Source: Megaustenia siamemsis (lineage: Eukaryota; Mollusca; Gastropoda; Stylommatophora; Ariophantidae). From it: a DNA stretch of 64,000 nt. The stretch spans positions 37,970,223 to 38,034,222 of the forward strand of contig JAVIAB010000160.1 of assembly GCA_032433765.1 (NCBI GenBank). The letters are read 5' to 3'. Positions within the stretch are counted from its first letter, which is position 1. Each line of letters opens with the position of its first letter. The position numbers and the translations under genes were made by a program. The notes beneath the pieces are model-generated. The model was not told where the DNA came from. It saw only the letters and a list, made by a program, of their open reading frames with translations, and made no database searches. This document shows, piece after piece, positions 33,751 through 45,820 of the stretch.

Positions 33751-34218
33751 CTCTACCAACAAATATATAATTAATTGATATGTGTGAATATTTTGGTTTT
33801 GTGTACAGAGTGCTTCAGAAATATGTGGAAGGTTTGACCGCAATTTGGAAATGGGAAACTAGAAATCACTCAAGTTAGGAAATCTGAAACAAAATCTTAG
33901 AAATGGAATGAACACCCTGCCTATAAATGAAAGTGAGAAAAAATGAAAATATAGAAAAAACTGTAGGAGTAAAGTGCTCAATAGATGAAGATAATATAAA
34001 ATACTGTAAAATTAAACTGAACGGTTGCAGAACATATAGGAAGCCATCATTAAAAATAGGAATAAATGAAAAACAGTGGGGCAAATGAAATTACATAACA
34101 CATAATAACAGATGATGGCTGATGTCTGTTAACAAACAATAAGTGAACAAATCTGATGGGATACAGCCTGGAAGAAGATGAATGAATGGAACAACAGAAA
34201 TATTAATAAGCAATATGC
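33751..34218. other. Unassigned AT-rich intron
   Basis: No element recognised; a frame-breaking splice-like site near 33808 was rejected. Confidence 0.4.
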
Positions 34219-34231
34219 AAGAGACATTACT

Positions 34232-34766
34232 GCGATAGCTCAGTGGTTAGTGAACTGGAAAACAAAGAACAAGAGGTAGGGTTCAATCTCAACCGACGGC
34301 TTCCGGGTTCACCCAGCCTTAGATGGGTATCGGACTTTTTCTGGGAAAGTAAAGTGACACGAGCGTAATATCAACCACATTACCCCAAAAATCCTATGCT
34401 GAAGGTCTGTAAAATTTATGGTCACTAACACCATATTCTTCCTTGTGTTACCGGGGCCTCATTATGTGGGAAGTAAAGAATAGTGACACTGTGACCTTCC
34501 ATGCATGTCGTAAGAGGCGACTAAGGAGGTTGATCGATGGCTTGACAAGCTGTCATTTGTAAAAAGCATTGTTATGGAAACAGAACCATAGATTTTAGAA
34601 GCAGTGATCTCTGCAATATGTGCAACTGTGGCACGCAAGGTTTCTGTTTTTGAGATTGTAGTTTTGCCCTATGTGCCGTCTTCGGCTCGAAAGGACAATA
34701 GATAGATAGAACACCATATTACCCTATACGCCACTTGACGTGACGGGGCTCTTTACTTTTTTTTAA
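34232..34766 (+). mobile_element. SINE-1 copy split by a TAGA element
   Basis: The head GCGATAGCTCAGTGGTTAGT and the end ACGCCACTTGACGTGACGGG flank the nested 34438-34709 insertion. The outer TSD is AAGAGACATTACT/AAGAGACACTACT (34219-34231 and 34767-34779). Confidence 0.88.
34438..34709 (+). mobile_element. TAGA-tailed short element nested in SINE-1
   Basis: A 272-bp insertion with an 11-bp TSD AACACCATATT (34427-34437 and 34710-34720). Forward orientation: it starts near GTTACCGGGGCCTCATTATG and ends CGGCTCGAAAGGACAATAGA plus TAGATAG. Confidence 0.92.
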
Positions 34767-34784
34767 AAGAGACACTACTAACAT

Positions 34785-35525
34785 CATCATCATCATGTAC
34801 CATACCGGTTGGCATAGGCAATTATGTCCTTCCACAGTCTTCTATCCATTGTGCATTGTATCAATTTTATTATTGACTGTTTTCCATGCCATGACACCAA
34901 ACTATCTAGTATTTTTTTTTTGTCTTCTGCGATCTCTCTTTCCCTGTATTTTGCCAGTTGTAGCCAAGTATTCCAGCTTTCCTCTTCTCATGATGTGCCC
35001 TAAAAATGTTGATTAGTATGATTGAATGTTGAGTGTTTCTTTCTGATGTTTTTTAGGTGTTTCCTTTTTGTGTTGGCCTCTTAGAGAATGTCCTCGTTGG
35101 TCTTTTTAGCTGTCCAGGGAACTTTAAACATTCTTCTCAGAAATCCCATCTCTGTGACCTCTAATCATATTTTAATTTGTTTGTTTACTGTCCATGATTC
35201 GCTTCCATAGACCATATTCAGTTCTATATCGCACTGCTGAACTCTCTTTCTCACTTCTATTGACATAGATTTATTGCATAAGACGTTTTTCATTTTCTGA
35301 AATGCTATTTTGGCCTGAGCTATTCTGCTTTTTACTTCTGTGGCGCATTTTTCATCTGATGTTATTATTGTGCCTAAGTATTTGAAACGTTGCACTTGTT
35401 TCAGATTTGTCCTGTTTATTTTTATGTTGCATGATGGTGATGATTGTTTCTTCGATATGGCCATTATTTCTGTTTTCTTACTATTCAGACCTTTGTTGTT
35501 GCTTTCTTTTACTATTATGACTATC
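34785..35525 (-). mobile_element. LINE-G 3' half
   Basis: The minus strand reads TNLKQVQRFKYLGTIITSDE, KCATEVKSRIAQAKIAFQKM and SIEVRKRVQQCDIELNMVYG; the 3' part (34800-35130) is frame-broken. Tail CATGATGATG at the left end. Confidence 0.85.
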
Positions 35526-35579
35526 ATTTCTTGTAGCTACTAATATAGCCTCTGATATAACACTTAACATGACATTTTA

Positions 35580-36600
35580 CAAAAAAATTACACATTTTTC
35601 CTATCCTACTTCAGCAGCCTTAAGAAAAAAATTGTTTAAAATCTTAAAATCCTTAAGATACCTTGGAATAATGAGAAAGAGCAATGAAGACATACTGAAA
35701 GATCTAAACATTATAAAGAACGGGCTTATAAACACCATTCTACAGAGGAAATTAAAGAAACTATGGCCACGTCAAAAGACACAGTGGGCATAAAAGAGCA
35801 ATAATGGAAGTCATAGTTCCTAGGCGATGCATCAGGGACAGACCAAGAAGAAGGTGGTTTCAAGACATCAAGGAGATCTTGAAGATGATAACAGAAGAAA
35901 TGGGAGATCTGGCTTGAGACAGAGGTTCTTTTTGATGGGCTGTGGTGAATGCAACGTTCTGCAAAGGACATGTGACCTGATGATGCTGATGCCTTTAGCA
36001 GCAAAATGTCCAGATATGGAGAAATAACATCAGAAATCATGACATGCATTGCACTAGCATCAAATGCTGTTTACAAATTGACAAACATCTGAAAATCCAA
36101 AGTGCTCAGTAAATATACAAAACTTAGATTGTTCAACTCTTGTGTGATACCAATTATAACATATGGTTGTGAAAGCTAAAATTCACCCAGACTTTAGGTA
36201 GGAAATGAAATGCCTCTGAAAACAAATGTCTCTGAAAACAAATGTCTCTGAAGAGTCTCAAACATAAGCTGGAGAGGATACATTAAAATGAACTGATAAG
36301 ATATGAAAGAAAACAAGAATTTGTGTTGAACTTCATGAGAAGAAAATGTTGGAAATAACTTTGGTCATATGCTGGCATGAATGAAGAAAGACTTCTCCAT
36401 CAGGTATTCATGTGGAAACCATCTGGAAAAATAAATCATGGCAGATTAAGAGAAATGCAATGTTGAACAATTAATAGGGAAGGCTCAACCATGGGATAGG
36501 AAACAACCATGATCTGCAAGAACTAGCAACAAACTGTGAGTTGCAGAGAACTATGATTTCCTTCGCCTTCAGTCCAAGAGGAAAATGAAATGAAAATGAT
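35580..36600 (+). mobile_element. LINE-like fragments, heavily decayed
   Basis: 35640-35920 reads KSLRYLGIMRKSNEDILKDL and RCIRDRPRRRWFQDIKEILK. 36015-36590 reads KYTKLRLFNSCVIPIITYGC followed by decayed sequence. These are probably two different LINE copies. Many stops. Confidence 0.65.
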
Positions 36601-37281
36601 CAAAGAGACATTCTACAGAGCATCAACCTGAACGCTATATTTTCTCTCAATGTTGAAAGAGAACAGAATTGAAAATAAAGTAAAAGTAACAGTTCTAATT
36701 ACATAACATACTCCAAAAGTTCTCATACCTTTAATTATTTTTGGCTGCAATCATCTTATATAATGTACATTAATTTAACTTTGTAATATTCCAATTAGGA
36801 TGTAACAGTTGTGCAAGTGACAGATGGCTTGTATTTACATGGGAAATCAGCAGGCTATTTCATTTCACTACTTGCACTCAAAGGACATTAGCTGATTCTA
36901 ATGATGCAGTGGCATGACCACATGTCCCACTCAATAGACCTAGATAAATAGCAATAACGCCTGAAAATGTAAGAAGAGACAAAAGGAAAGGCAGATAAAA
37001 AAGATAAGGCACAAAGGGAAGACAACATTTAAAAAATTACATTTCTTGGAGTCAGTAAATTTCAGACAACTTTTTCAGGACAGAGTCAGATAATCAATAC
37101 TGGTTACAGACATCCATGCTCACAAGAATTTCAGTAATTAAAAGCAATGGTGATTTTAAATTCATGCTTTCTTTAAACATCTCTTCAAGGTTTACCAGTA
37201 AGGTTTTTTTATTTCTTTAGTTTTCATGTACTTTCACTTAACCCTACTTTTAAACTTTCATTACTACTTCCTACTCTTAAG
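36601..37281. other. Unassigned intron before EH exon 7
   Basis: AT-rich; nothing recognised. Confidence 0.4.
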
Positions 37282-37396
37282 ATTAAAGAAAGTGCATGAG
37301 GAGGTTCGGCAAGAGACTGTAAAGATTATCCTACAAGAGCAGAAGTATAATGAAGATATCAGTAGAATAAAGAAGGACACAGATGAACTGAATAAG
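37282..37396 (+). CDS. EH gene exon 7: coiled coil
   Basis: The acceptor is CTACTCTTAAG ending at 37281 and the donor is GTAACT at 37397. The first base completes Arg with the AG of exon 6. It then reads LKKVHEEVRQETVKIILQEQ and KYNEDISRIKKDTDELNK. The heptad pattern continues and the exon ends in phase 0. A small candidate exon near 33809 would break this frame, so exon 6 joins here directly. Confidence 0.8.
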
Positions 37397-37530
37397 GTAA
37401 CTTCAATTTAGCAATTACTAATTCAAATGCATGTGTACCTTGTACTATAATTTAAAAAGATAATACAAAGTCTGTTAATTTACAATTTGCACGGAGACTA
37501 TCAATTAGCATATTGTAAACACAGCAAAAG

Positions 37531-37534
<4 letters not shown>

Positions 37535-37567
<33 letters not shown>
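37535..37567. repeat. TA microsatellite
   Basis: A pure TATATA run adjoining the LINE-D fragment. Confidence 0.92.
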
Positions 37568-37570
<3 letters not shown>

Positions 37571-37872
37571 GTAGCCTCCATTAGTCATAGTTGACTATGG
37601 ATTTTTCAGCGCCCCTAGAAATGTTATTTTTTCTTTCATCATGTATTCTCTTTCTCTATGAATTTGTGTGCTTCTTGTTTAAGGTGAACCTTTAGAGTGT
37701 GTTTCCGGAGATTGCGGTCTCACAGCTTTGTCTTCCCATGCTACTGGTTTATGTTCATAGTCTTCATGTCGCGTTTACACACATCTACAAATTTTGGGCG
37801 CCCCCTAGTTCTTTTACCATCTACCAATTGTCCGTAGAGTATATCTTTCGGTATGTGGCCATCTTTATATAT
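37568..37872 (-). mobile_element. LINE-D-like fragment
   Basis: The minus strand reads GHIPKDILYGQLVDGKRTRG then RPKFVDVCKRDMKTMN, the late part of a LINE ORF2 protein before its finger. TA repeats lie on both sides. Confidence 0.72.
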
Positions 37873-38312
37873 ATATATAATACTATCACTTGTTCATTTC
37901 TATTAAGCAAATAAAACTAATAACTTTGAACAAACATTTTCAGCCAATTAGCAAGGATCTACCATCTTATGAATCTTTAAACCAACCAATTATTTAATTA
38001 AAGGCTTTATATTGAGTGTTGAAATAAGAGATAAACTAATTATACTAAACAAGACTTCTATTAGATTGCACTGTTTAATTGCTATATAGTGAACAACTTG
38101 GAGAAGAAAAGAATGTATGTCTCAATGAGGCCCTAATCTTTTAGAAACCAAAACAACAGCAAGGAAAGTAATCTCCACAGAAAGGAGTGAAAGCATATAG
38201 TGGAAAATATTGTTTCAAAAAAAAAAGAGGAGTCAAGTGTATATGCTAAGAATTTTTGTATTTTTTGTATAAATAGGCCCATCTTTGTTGCACTTAGAAA
38301 ATATCCACCTGA
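37873..38312. other. Unassigned AT-rich intron
   Basis: Nothing recognised. Confidence 0.4.
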
Positions 38313-38317
38313 ACCGT

Positions 38318-39042
38318 AATTTCTCATCTGATTGCACAGAAAGACTCACGCACAGAACATAATCTCTCATCTGATTGCACAGAAAGACTCAGCACAGAAT
38401 CTCTCATCTGATTGCACAGAAAGACTCAGCACAGAACATAATCTCTCATCTGATTACACAGAAAGACTCAGCACAGAACATAATCTCTCATCTGATTACA
38501 CAGAAAGACTCAGCACAGAACATAATCTCTCATCTGATTGCACAGAAAGACTCAGCACAGAACATAATATCTCATCTGATTGCACAGAAAGACTCAGCAC
38601 AGAACATAATCTCTCATCTGATTGCACAGAAAGACTCAGCACAGAACATAATCTCTCATCTGATTGCAAAGAAAGATTCAGCACAGAACATAATCTCTCA
38701 TCTGATTGCACAGAAAGACTCAGCACAGAACATAATCTCTCATCTGATTACACAGAAAGACTCAGCACAGAACATAATATCTCATCTGATTACACAGAAA
38801 GACTCAGCACAGAAGATAATCTCTCATCTGATTACACAGAAAGACTCAGCACAGAACATAATCTCTCATCTGATTACACAGAAAGACTCAGCACAGAACA
38901 TAATCTCTCATCTGATTACACAGAAAGACTCAGCACAGAACATAATCTCTCATCTGATTACACAGAAAGACTCAGCACAGAACATAATCTCTCATCTGAT
39001 TACACAGAAAGACTCAGCACAGAACACAATCTCCATAGCACA
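38318..39042. repeat. 42-bp minisatellite, about 17 units
   Basis: The unit is AATCTCTCATCTGATTGCAC plus AGAAAGACTCAGCACAGAACAT. TGC units lie left and TAC units right, with a mixed middle. The second or third unit lacks part of its sequence. The 241-codon frame is an artefact: the unit is divisible by three and the array lies in an intron. Confidence 0.95.
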
Positions 39043-39290
39043 GATGAGGGCCCTTAAGAGAGAAAGAAAATTGTTTTTTTTTTCCTAAAGAAAACAAAAT
39101 AAAGTATGAATGTAATGCCAAATCTGGAATTCATTTGATCACTATTTTGTAAATTTCTTGATTATCCTATTTATTTAAATGTTCTTTTAATAGTCAAATT
39201 TATTGTAATATACATACAAATATAAAGATTTAATTAGTAGTGGAAAATAATGAAGTGATTAAAACAAAATTATATTAATAAGAGTATTCT
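39043..39290. other. Unassigned AT-rich intron
   Basis: Nothing recognised. Confidence 0.4.
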
Positions 39291-39300
39291 AGATATTATT

Positions 39301-39429
39301 TCGAGATTTGATAAAAGATCTTTACAAGGATTGAAAACTGTTAGAATAAAAATTTAGATAAGAGAAGGAGTATCTGGGTCTATGCCCAGTGGGCCGGCTA
39401 CGGCTCAAAAGATCACTAGATAGATAGAT
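39301..39429 (+). mobile_element. LINE-T 3' stub, 129 bp
   Basis: A very short 5'-truncated insertion with a 10-bp TSD AGATATTATT (39291-39300 and 39430-39439). It ends GGCTACGGCTCAAAAGATCA followed by the TAGATAG tail. Confidence 0.88.
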
Positions 39430-39439
39430 AGATATTATT

Positions 39440-40285
39440 AACAGTCACTTGCATATGTGGCTAAATATACATTTATTATATAATAACTGACATCTTTAGC
39501 ATTGAAGCTTATTGAAGCACATTGCAACAACAGACATATTAAGGTTTAGACAAAAATGTAAGAAAAATTATAGGAAAAATAAACATTTGTAGAAGTGTTA
39601 GTATTGCAGAAAGTTGCTCTGAAGAACCTGCTAAATGAAAAATAATAAATTACATTTTCTCAATCTGTTGGAAGAAAAATTAATAATGAAAGCAGTGAAA
39701 CAACATAGTGTGGATAAATAAAGGAATATGATATACTGCTGATGACATTCTGGTGAAAGTTGTACAAAAGTGAACCAGAAGGCTGTTGTATTCTAGATAG
39801 TGGGGAAACATCTAGAGATGAATACACTGTTAAAATATAGCACAAAGTCATGGGTTAAAAATGTTGTGCAGCTACTACTTTAGTCAACTTTTACTGATAG
39901 AACATGACCTGCAACATGTTAGCACTTATCATTAGTCTCAAGGGTCTCACAAAAGGGTGCAGCAGCAACAGTTCTACCAGCAATAAGTAAAGCATAAACA
40001 TTAACCTGTTTAATATTCCATTTTCATAATTTGTTTGGTTATTATTGTTTATGTTGACCTGTAATCAATCTGTTTGGTTGGTATAATTTACTTTGTGCAA
40101 AATTATGAGCCTCTGGAAGGACTACAAAAAGGACAGAAAAATTTAAACAAGAAATGACATTGTAGATGTAGACAATACTTCATGTATAGAATTACTTTGT
40201 CTTACTCTGTCCTGTAGCTCGCTAAGTAATCTATGAAGTGTCAGCAAGTTATTCACAATCCTTCTCCATTCCTCTCTGCTGTGTA
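39440..40285. other. Unassigned intron
   Basis: AT-rich; no element recognised. Confidence 0.4.
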
Positions 40286-40449
40286 TCAATATTTGGATTT
40301 ATTTGAATTTTTTTCAATATTTGGATTTATTTGAATTTTTTCAATATTGGGATTTATTTGAATTTTTTCAATATTTGTATTTTTTGAATTTTTTCAATAT
40401 TTGGATTTATTTGAATTTTTTCAATATTTGGATTTATTTGAATTTTTTC
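40286..40449. repeat. 27-bp AT-rich minisatellite, about 6 units
   Basis: The unit is TCAATATTTGGATTTATTTG plus AATTTTT. Confidence 0.92.
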
Positions 40450-40765
40450 CCTGTCCAGTCATTAATATCACCTATTCATTCCCTCCTTTGTTTACCTCTC
40501 TATTTTCCACCTATTACAGTTTCCCATCAGATGGTTTTGGACAGACCCTTAGATCTTATGACATTCAACTTACTAGCACTACTTTTTTTATTACCAATGT
40601 AAGAGCCTCTTTATGTGGACCATTATGTGTGAGCACAAACTTTCTAGGTAGTAATGTGGTCTCTGCAAAATTCTGCTGATCTAAGAGCGTACCTCATTTT
40701 TCTATTTTTTTGTTGAATCTGTTAAAGATGTTGCATTAAAAGCTGATGTTCTTAATTTTCTACAG

Positions 40766-40838
40766 CGATTGTTGTCCATCTATACTCACGAGAACAGAGA
40801 GGCTGATCCATTCCATCAACTCATTGAGCAGAGAAAAG
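40766..40838 (+). CDS. EH gene exon 8: end of coiled coil with DPF motif
   Basis: The acceptor is AATTTTCTACAG at 40754-40765 and the donor is GTATAT at 40839. Phase 0 in, phase 1 out. It reads RLLSIYTHENREADPFHQLI then EQRK. DPF is the short motif by which EPS15-type proteins bind the AP-2 appendage, but here it is single. Confidence 0.77.
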
Positions 40839-40992
40839 GTATATAGCCTTTCTGTTTTGATATTAAAATTATTTTGAGCTAAATAATATACTCTAAAGCG
40901 ATGGATAAAAGAAAGAAAGATACATTGATGGTACTCAGTGATTGTTTATTTTTGTTGTTGTCAAAGTGATAAAATGGGGTGTAGGTATGAGA

Positions 40993-41361
40993 TCACCAAT
41001 CAACCACTAATATCTTCAGTAATCAAGAAAATACAATGGTCATATGTTGGATGTGTGATGAGGAGAGATAATAACCAAAAAACAAAGGAAGCACTCATGT
41101 GGGAAACAACAGGTAAGAGGAAAAGAGCCCGACCCAGAGAGACACTGAGAAAGACATTGATCAGAGAGACAAGAGCAGCAGGAATCGGCTCCCTCAATGA
41201 GATAGAGTTGCTTGCACAGAACAGAGACAAATGTCGAGATTTGATAAAGATAATTTCCAAGGATTGAAAATTGCTAGAATATAAATTTAGATAAGAGAAA
41301 GAGTATCTAGGTCTATGCCCTATAGGCCAGCTATGGCTCGAAAGGTCAATAGATAGATAGA
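40993..41361 (+). mobile_element. LINE-T 3' end, 369 bp
   Basis: TSD TAGGTATGAGA (11 bp; 40982-40992 and 41362-41372). It reads NQPLISSVIKKIQWSYVGCV, MRRDNNQKTKEALMWETTGK and [20 protein letters not shown] to a stop near 41265. It ends GGCTCGAAAGGTCAATAGAT with a TAGA tail. Confidence 0.92.
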
Positions 41362-41463
41362 TAGGTATGAGACACTAAGAAATTTTGAAATGGATAGGAT
41401 GAAGTGTCTAAAATCCAGCAGCACAGCATTGTGGGTAGGGGGAACCCGATGAGTTATTGCCCA

Positions 41464-41712
41464 AAATAAATATATAAATAAAGTGCCCCCATCACGCCAA
41501 GTGGCATATAGGGAATATAGTGTTAGTGACCATACATTTTACAGGCACATGATTTTTGGGATAATATGGTCGGTATTACACCCATGCTGCTTTACTTTTC
41601 CTGAAAAAAAATCCGGTACCCATTAAAGACTGGATGAACCTGGAAGTCGTCGGTTGGGATCGAACCCTACCTCATGTCCTTTGTAGCCCAGTTCACTAAC
41701 CACTGATCTATC
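41464..41712 (-). mobile_element. SINE-1 copy
   Basis: Reverse orientation with TSD TTATTGCCCA (41454-41463 and 41713-41722). It contains CCATCACGCCAAGTGGCATA and GGGATCGAACCCTACC. Confidence 0.9.
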
Positions 41713-41722
41713 TTATTGCCCA

Positions 41723-42660
41723 TGGCGCACCATAATTTGGGGTAAAAAAGAAGTAAGAATACATTTTAAAAAACAGGCTGCCAGTGTCACTGGTAGCACA
41801 CATATTTTCCTTCCCAGAGAGTTGGGAACCCTTGCTTTGCCACTGCCAGTGGGGCATATTAGGAGTAAGTATAACCAGCCAGCTGTAGAAGCTATCAGTG
41901 TGCATATTTTGCTTCATCTGTTGGGAGCTTATGTCATGCCACTACTAAAAGGGGCAGATTAGAAGTGAGTATGCCCAGCACGCTACAGAAGATATCAGTG
42001 TGTGCAAATTCTTTGCCTCATCTGTTTGGAACAATTGAACACCTATGAGTCAGCCCTCAATGTAGTGAGGTTGATACCAGAATCAGTAGCCTCATTGCTA
42101 ATAATAACATATGACATATAAACCAGAAACAATTGAAACTTGTGATCTGTGAGTTCTTAGTTGCAATGCTCTAACTATTGTATGCAACCAGTAAGCAACC
42201 AAAACTTGTATTTTGATTTGTTTAAAAAAAAAAAGCAGTTGAAATATTCATTCAATAAATTAATAGAAAGAAAGCAGAGAAAGAAAGAAGAAATTATCAG
42301 GGTGAAAAAAAGTGTGACATGAAAAAAGAAATGAGAAGAATTTGTTGAGATAAGATACAATCACCTGAGTGATCTTATGTCAACAAAGTCAAAATAAATC
42401 AATTTGGTTGAAACATTAACTGTTTAGTTAACATACAAAATATATCCTACTCGTCTTCTGTATGTCCCGTCCCTGTTGTTAACTTCATATCATTTTCTCT
42501 TGAAGGGTAGTGTTAAATGGATAAATATAAAAATATATAATAATATTATTATTTATTATTATTTTATTATTTGTTTATTATTATTAAATATTTTTTATAT
42601 AAATATAAATATACATATAAAGAGAACATTATAATTTATAATAAAGAGATACTTGTATAA
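41723..42660. other. Unassigned intron with a diverged direct duplication
   Basis: 41840-41930 and 41935-42030 are similar (GGGGCATATTAGGAGTAAGT / GGGGCAGATTAGAAGTGAGT). The rest is AT-rich. Confidence 0.5.
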
Positions 42661-42677
42661 TTTGTTTATAAAATATA

Positions 42678-43021
42678 TGGGATTTCTCAGAAGAATGTTG
42701 AAAGTTCCCTGGACAGCTAAAAAGACCAATGAGGAAGTTCTCAAAGAGGCCAACACAAAAAGGGAGCTCTTAAAAAACACCAGAAAGAAGCAATCAACAT
42801 TTGTTGGGCACATCATGAGAAGAGGAAAGTTGGAATACTTGGTTACAACTGGCAAAATAAAAGGAAAGAGAGATCGCGGACGACAAAGAGAGAAAATACT
42901 GGATAGCTTGGTGTCATGGCAGGGAAAACAGTCAACAACAGAACTGATACAATGCACTGTAGATAGAAGATTGTGGAGGGACATGATCGCCTACGCCAAC
43001 CTGTATGGCACATTATGATGA
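42678..43021 (+). mobile_element. LINE-G 3' end, 344 bp, mostly open
   Basis: TSD TATAAAATATA (42667-42677 and 43022-43032). It reads GFLRRMLKVPWTAKKTNEEV, GHIMRRGKLEYLVTTGKIKG and RRLWRDMIAYANLYGTL to a stop, without a frame break. The tail is TGATGAT. Confidence 0.9.
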
Positions 43022-43037
43022 TATAAAATATAATTAA

Positions 43038-43086
43038 GTATAAAGTAAAGGGCCCCGCCACTCCAAGTGGCATATAGGGAATATGG
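43038..43086 (-). mobile_element. SINE-1 3' end fragment
   Basis: AAAGTAAAGGGCCCCGCCAC then CCAAGTGGCATATAGGGAAT, only the 3' part of a reverse SINE-1. Confidence 0.75.
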
Positions 43087-43229
43087 TTAAAATATAGATT
43101 GTGTTTTATTAGAAACAAATAGCAAACAAAGAACTAAATATAATTTCTCAGAAGAAAACAAATTAATAATTCTAATTTATATGAAAAATGTAAGAAGTTT
43201 TTTCTGAGCAATATACGGTAAATTATATA

Positions 43230-43535
43230 CATTCTTGTTCTTCTTCATTGCATACATTAAAACACATTTGGATGTTGAGTAGAAACAAAATTTTGTTGTC
43301 TACTCCTGTTGTAGTTTCATCCATTGGCATTTGATGTTGTTGAAGACTTTCTTTGATGTTGTCACTCTACATTATTCTTAGTCTGCTTCCTTCTACTCTC
43401 CTTATATGTTTTGTATGGTGTGGATCATCATAAGTTATTCCCTCCAGGTGGGCATATATTTTATTTGTATCTCTGTGGTTTAAGATTTGTTCTATCCTTC
43501 TTCTTTCTCATTGCCTCATCTCTGATTTTGTTGAG
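43230..43535 (-). mobile_element. Possible LINE fragment, decayed
   Basis: The T-rich strand with GTTGTTGAAGACTTTCTTTG and CTTAGTCTGCTTCCTTCTAC looks like an antisense LINE C-terminus, but the translation is broken. Low confidence. Confidence 0.4.
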
Positions 43536-43539
43536 AAAA

Positions 43540-43915
43540 AGAGATCAGAGAGCATGACAATATTAGAAATGAAGATATCTGGGAAAGAGCAAAACAAGGG
43601 CTAATTAAACAACAGATTATGAATAGAAAATGGAGATGAATTGGACACGGTCAAGGAAATACAGATGTGAGTAAAGCATGACAGCCACTGCAATGGAACC
43701 CACACGAAAAAGGAAAAAGAGGGAAGTCCCAGGAATACATGGAAAGAAGATGTCATGGAAACAGTCAAGAACAGTGGCCTAGATACAAAAGAAGACTTAA
43801 AATGTCCAAGAAAAGGGATGGATGAGAGACCCTGTCCTTGACCTATGCTTCAGGAAGGGCTCAAAAAGGCTTTGATTGATTGATTGATTGATTAATTGAT
43901 TGATTGAGGACATGA
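43540..43915 (+). mobile_element. LINE C-terminal fragment with TGAT tail
   Basis: It reads DIWERAKQGLIKQQIMNRKW then PLQWNPHEKGKRGKSQEY, the usual end of LINE ORF2 products. It ends in ATTGATTGATTGATTG (43876-43910). Confidence 0.7.
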
Positions 43916-44258
43916 AGTCAGGTTTTTAATCTGATTGATGGCTCTCAGGTTCATTCTACCCTACGTGGGAAGCAGATTTTTCTGGAACATAAAGACAGCA
44001 GTGACATAATGACCATGGTCAACAAATATGGACACTGACACCAAATTCCTTACATGCCATAGGATACAGCAGAGTTTATTGGTTATTCTATTCTATTCAT
44101 GGAATCAGTTTCATTACAGTCGGGGCATCCCCATATCCACTCCACTGCCAATCCCAGTATTTCTCAAGTTGTATACAAACTGACTATTACTGTAAGGTGT
44201 TGATTGTAGATATTTCTGATTTCCTCACTAAACACTCCAGACAGACCAGACTTCTTGC

Positions 44259-45745
44259 CCACCTTTAAACTCCCTAGTCTCTCAATGTATACATCATTGT
44301 CTCCCACCTTTAAAATCCCTAGTCTCTCAATGTATACATCATTGTCTCCCACCTTTAAACTCCCTAGTCTCTCAATGTATACATGATTGTCTCCCACCTT
44401 CAAACTCCATAGTCTCTCAATGTATACATGATTGTCTCCCACCTTTAAACTCCCTAGTCTCTCAATGTATACATCATTGTCTCCCACCTTTAAACTCCCT
44501 AGTCTCTCAATGTATACATCATTGTCTCCCACCTTTAAACTCCCTAGTCTCTCAATGTATACATCATTGTCTCCCACCTTTAAACTCCCTAGTCTCTCAA
44601 TGTATACATCATTGTCTCCCACCTTTAAACTCCCTAGTCTCTCAATGTATACATCATTGTCTCCCACCTTCAAACTCCATAGTCTCTCAATGTATACATG
44701 ATTGTCTCCCACCTTTAAACTCCCTAGTCTCTCAATGTATACATCATTGTCTCCCACCTTTAAACTCCCTAGTCTCTCAATGTATACATCATTGTCTCCC
44801 ACCTTTAAACTCCCCATTCTCTCAATGTATACATGATTGTCTCCCACCTTTAAACTCCCTAGTCTCTCAATGTATACATGATTGTCTCCCACCTTTAAAC
44901 TCCCTAGTCTCTTAATGTATACATCATTGTCTCCCACCTGTAAACTCCCTAGTCTTTCAATGTATACATCATTGTCTCCCACCTGTAAACTCCCTAGTCT
45001 CTCAATGTATACATCATTGTCTCTCACCTTTAAACTCCCTAGTCTCTTAATGTATACATCATTGTCTCCCACCTGTAAACTCCCTAGTCTTTCAATGTAT
45101 ACATGATTGTCTCCCACCTGTAAACTCCCTAGTCTCTCAATGTATACATCATTGTCTCCCACCTTTAAACTCCCTAGTCTTTCAATGTATACATCATTGT
45201 CTCCCACCTGTAAACTCCCTAGTCTCTTAATGTATACATCATTGTCTCCCACCTGTAAACTCCCTAGTCTTTCAATGTATACATGATTGTCTCCCACCTG
45301 TAAACTCCCTAGTCTCTCAATGTATACATCATTGTCTCCCACCTTTAAACTCCCTAGTCTTTCAATGTATACATCATTGTCTCCCACCTTTAAACTCCCT
45401 AGTCTCTCAATGTATACATCATTATCTCCCACCTTTAAAATCCCTAGTCTCTCAATGTATACATCATTGTCTCCCACCTTTAAACTCCCTAGTCTTTCAA
45501 TGTTTACATCATTGTCTCCCACCTTTAAACTCCCTAGTCTCTCAATGTATTGTCTCCCACCTTTAAACTCCCTAGTCTTTCAATGTATACATCATTGTCT
45601 CCCACCTTTAAACTCCCTAGTCTCTCAATGTATAAATCATTGTCTCCCACCCATAAACTCCCTAGTCTCTCAATGTATACATCATTGTCTCCCACCTTTA
45701 GACTCCCCATTCTCTCAATGTATACATCTTTGCCTCCCACCCTCC
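44259..45745. repeat. 45-bp minisatellite, about 33 units
   Basis: The unit is CTTTAAACTCCCTAGTCTCT plus CAATGTATACATCATTGTCTCCCAC. Variants (CTTT/CTGT, ATC/ATG, CTCT/CTTT) recur in blocks, so larger segments were duplicated. The 452-codon minus frame is a periodicity artefact in the intron before EH exon 9; one unit near 45545 is shortened. Confidence 0.96.
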
Positions 45746-45820
45746 TTCTCCTCTTTTGACTATTTCTCAGATGTAAACTCCCTATATTATGCAGTATACA
45801 CTATGTTAACTTTCAACATG

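Noticed and set aside
33809..33831. Candidate 23-bp exon of the EH gene (GTGTACAG acceptor, AAGGTTTGA donor)
   Set aside because: Including it changes the phase to 1 and puts a stop at the start of exon 7; joining exon 6 to exon 7 directly keeps the frame.
38332..39088. Two overlapping ~240-codon frames with 14-residue repeats
   Set aside because: 42-bp minisatellite in an intron; two frames open at once signals periodicity, not coding.
44164..45522. 452-codon minus-strand frame with 15-residue repeats
   Set aside because: It is a 45-bp minisatellite; frames open on both strands and variants show no coding bias.
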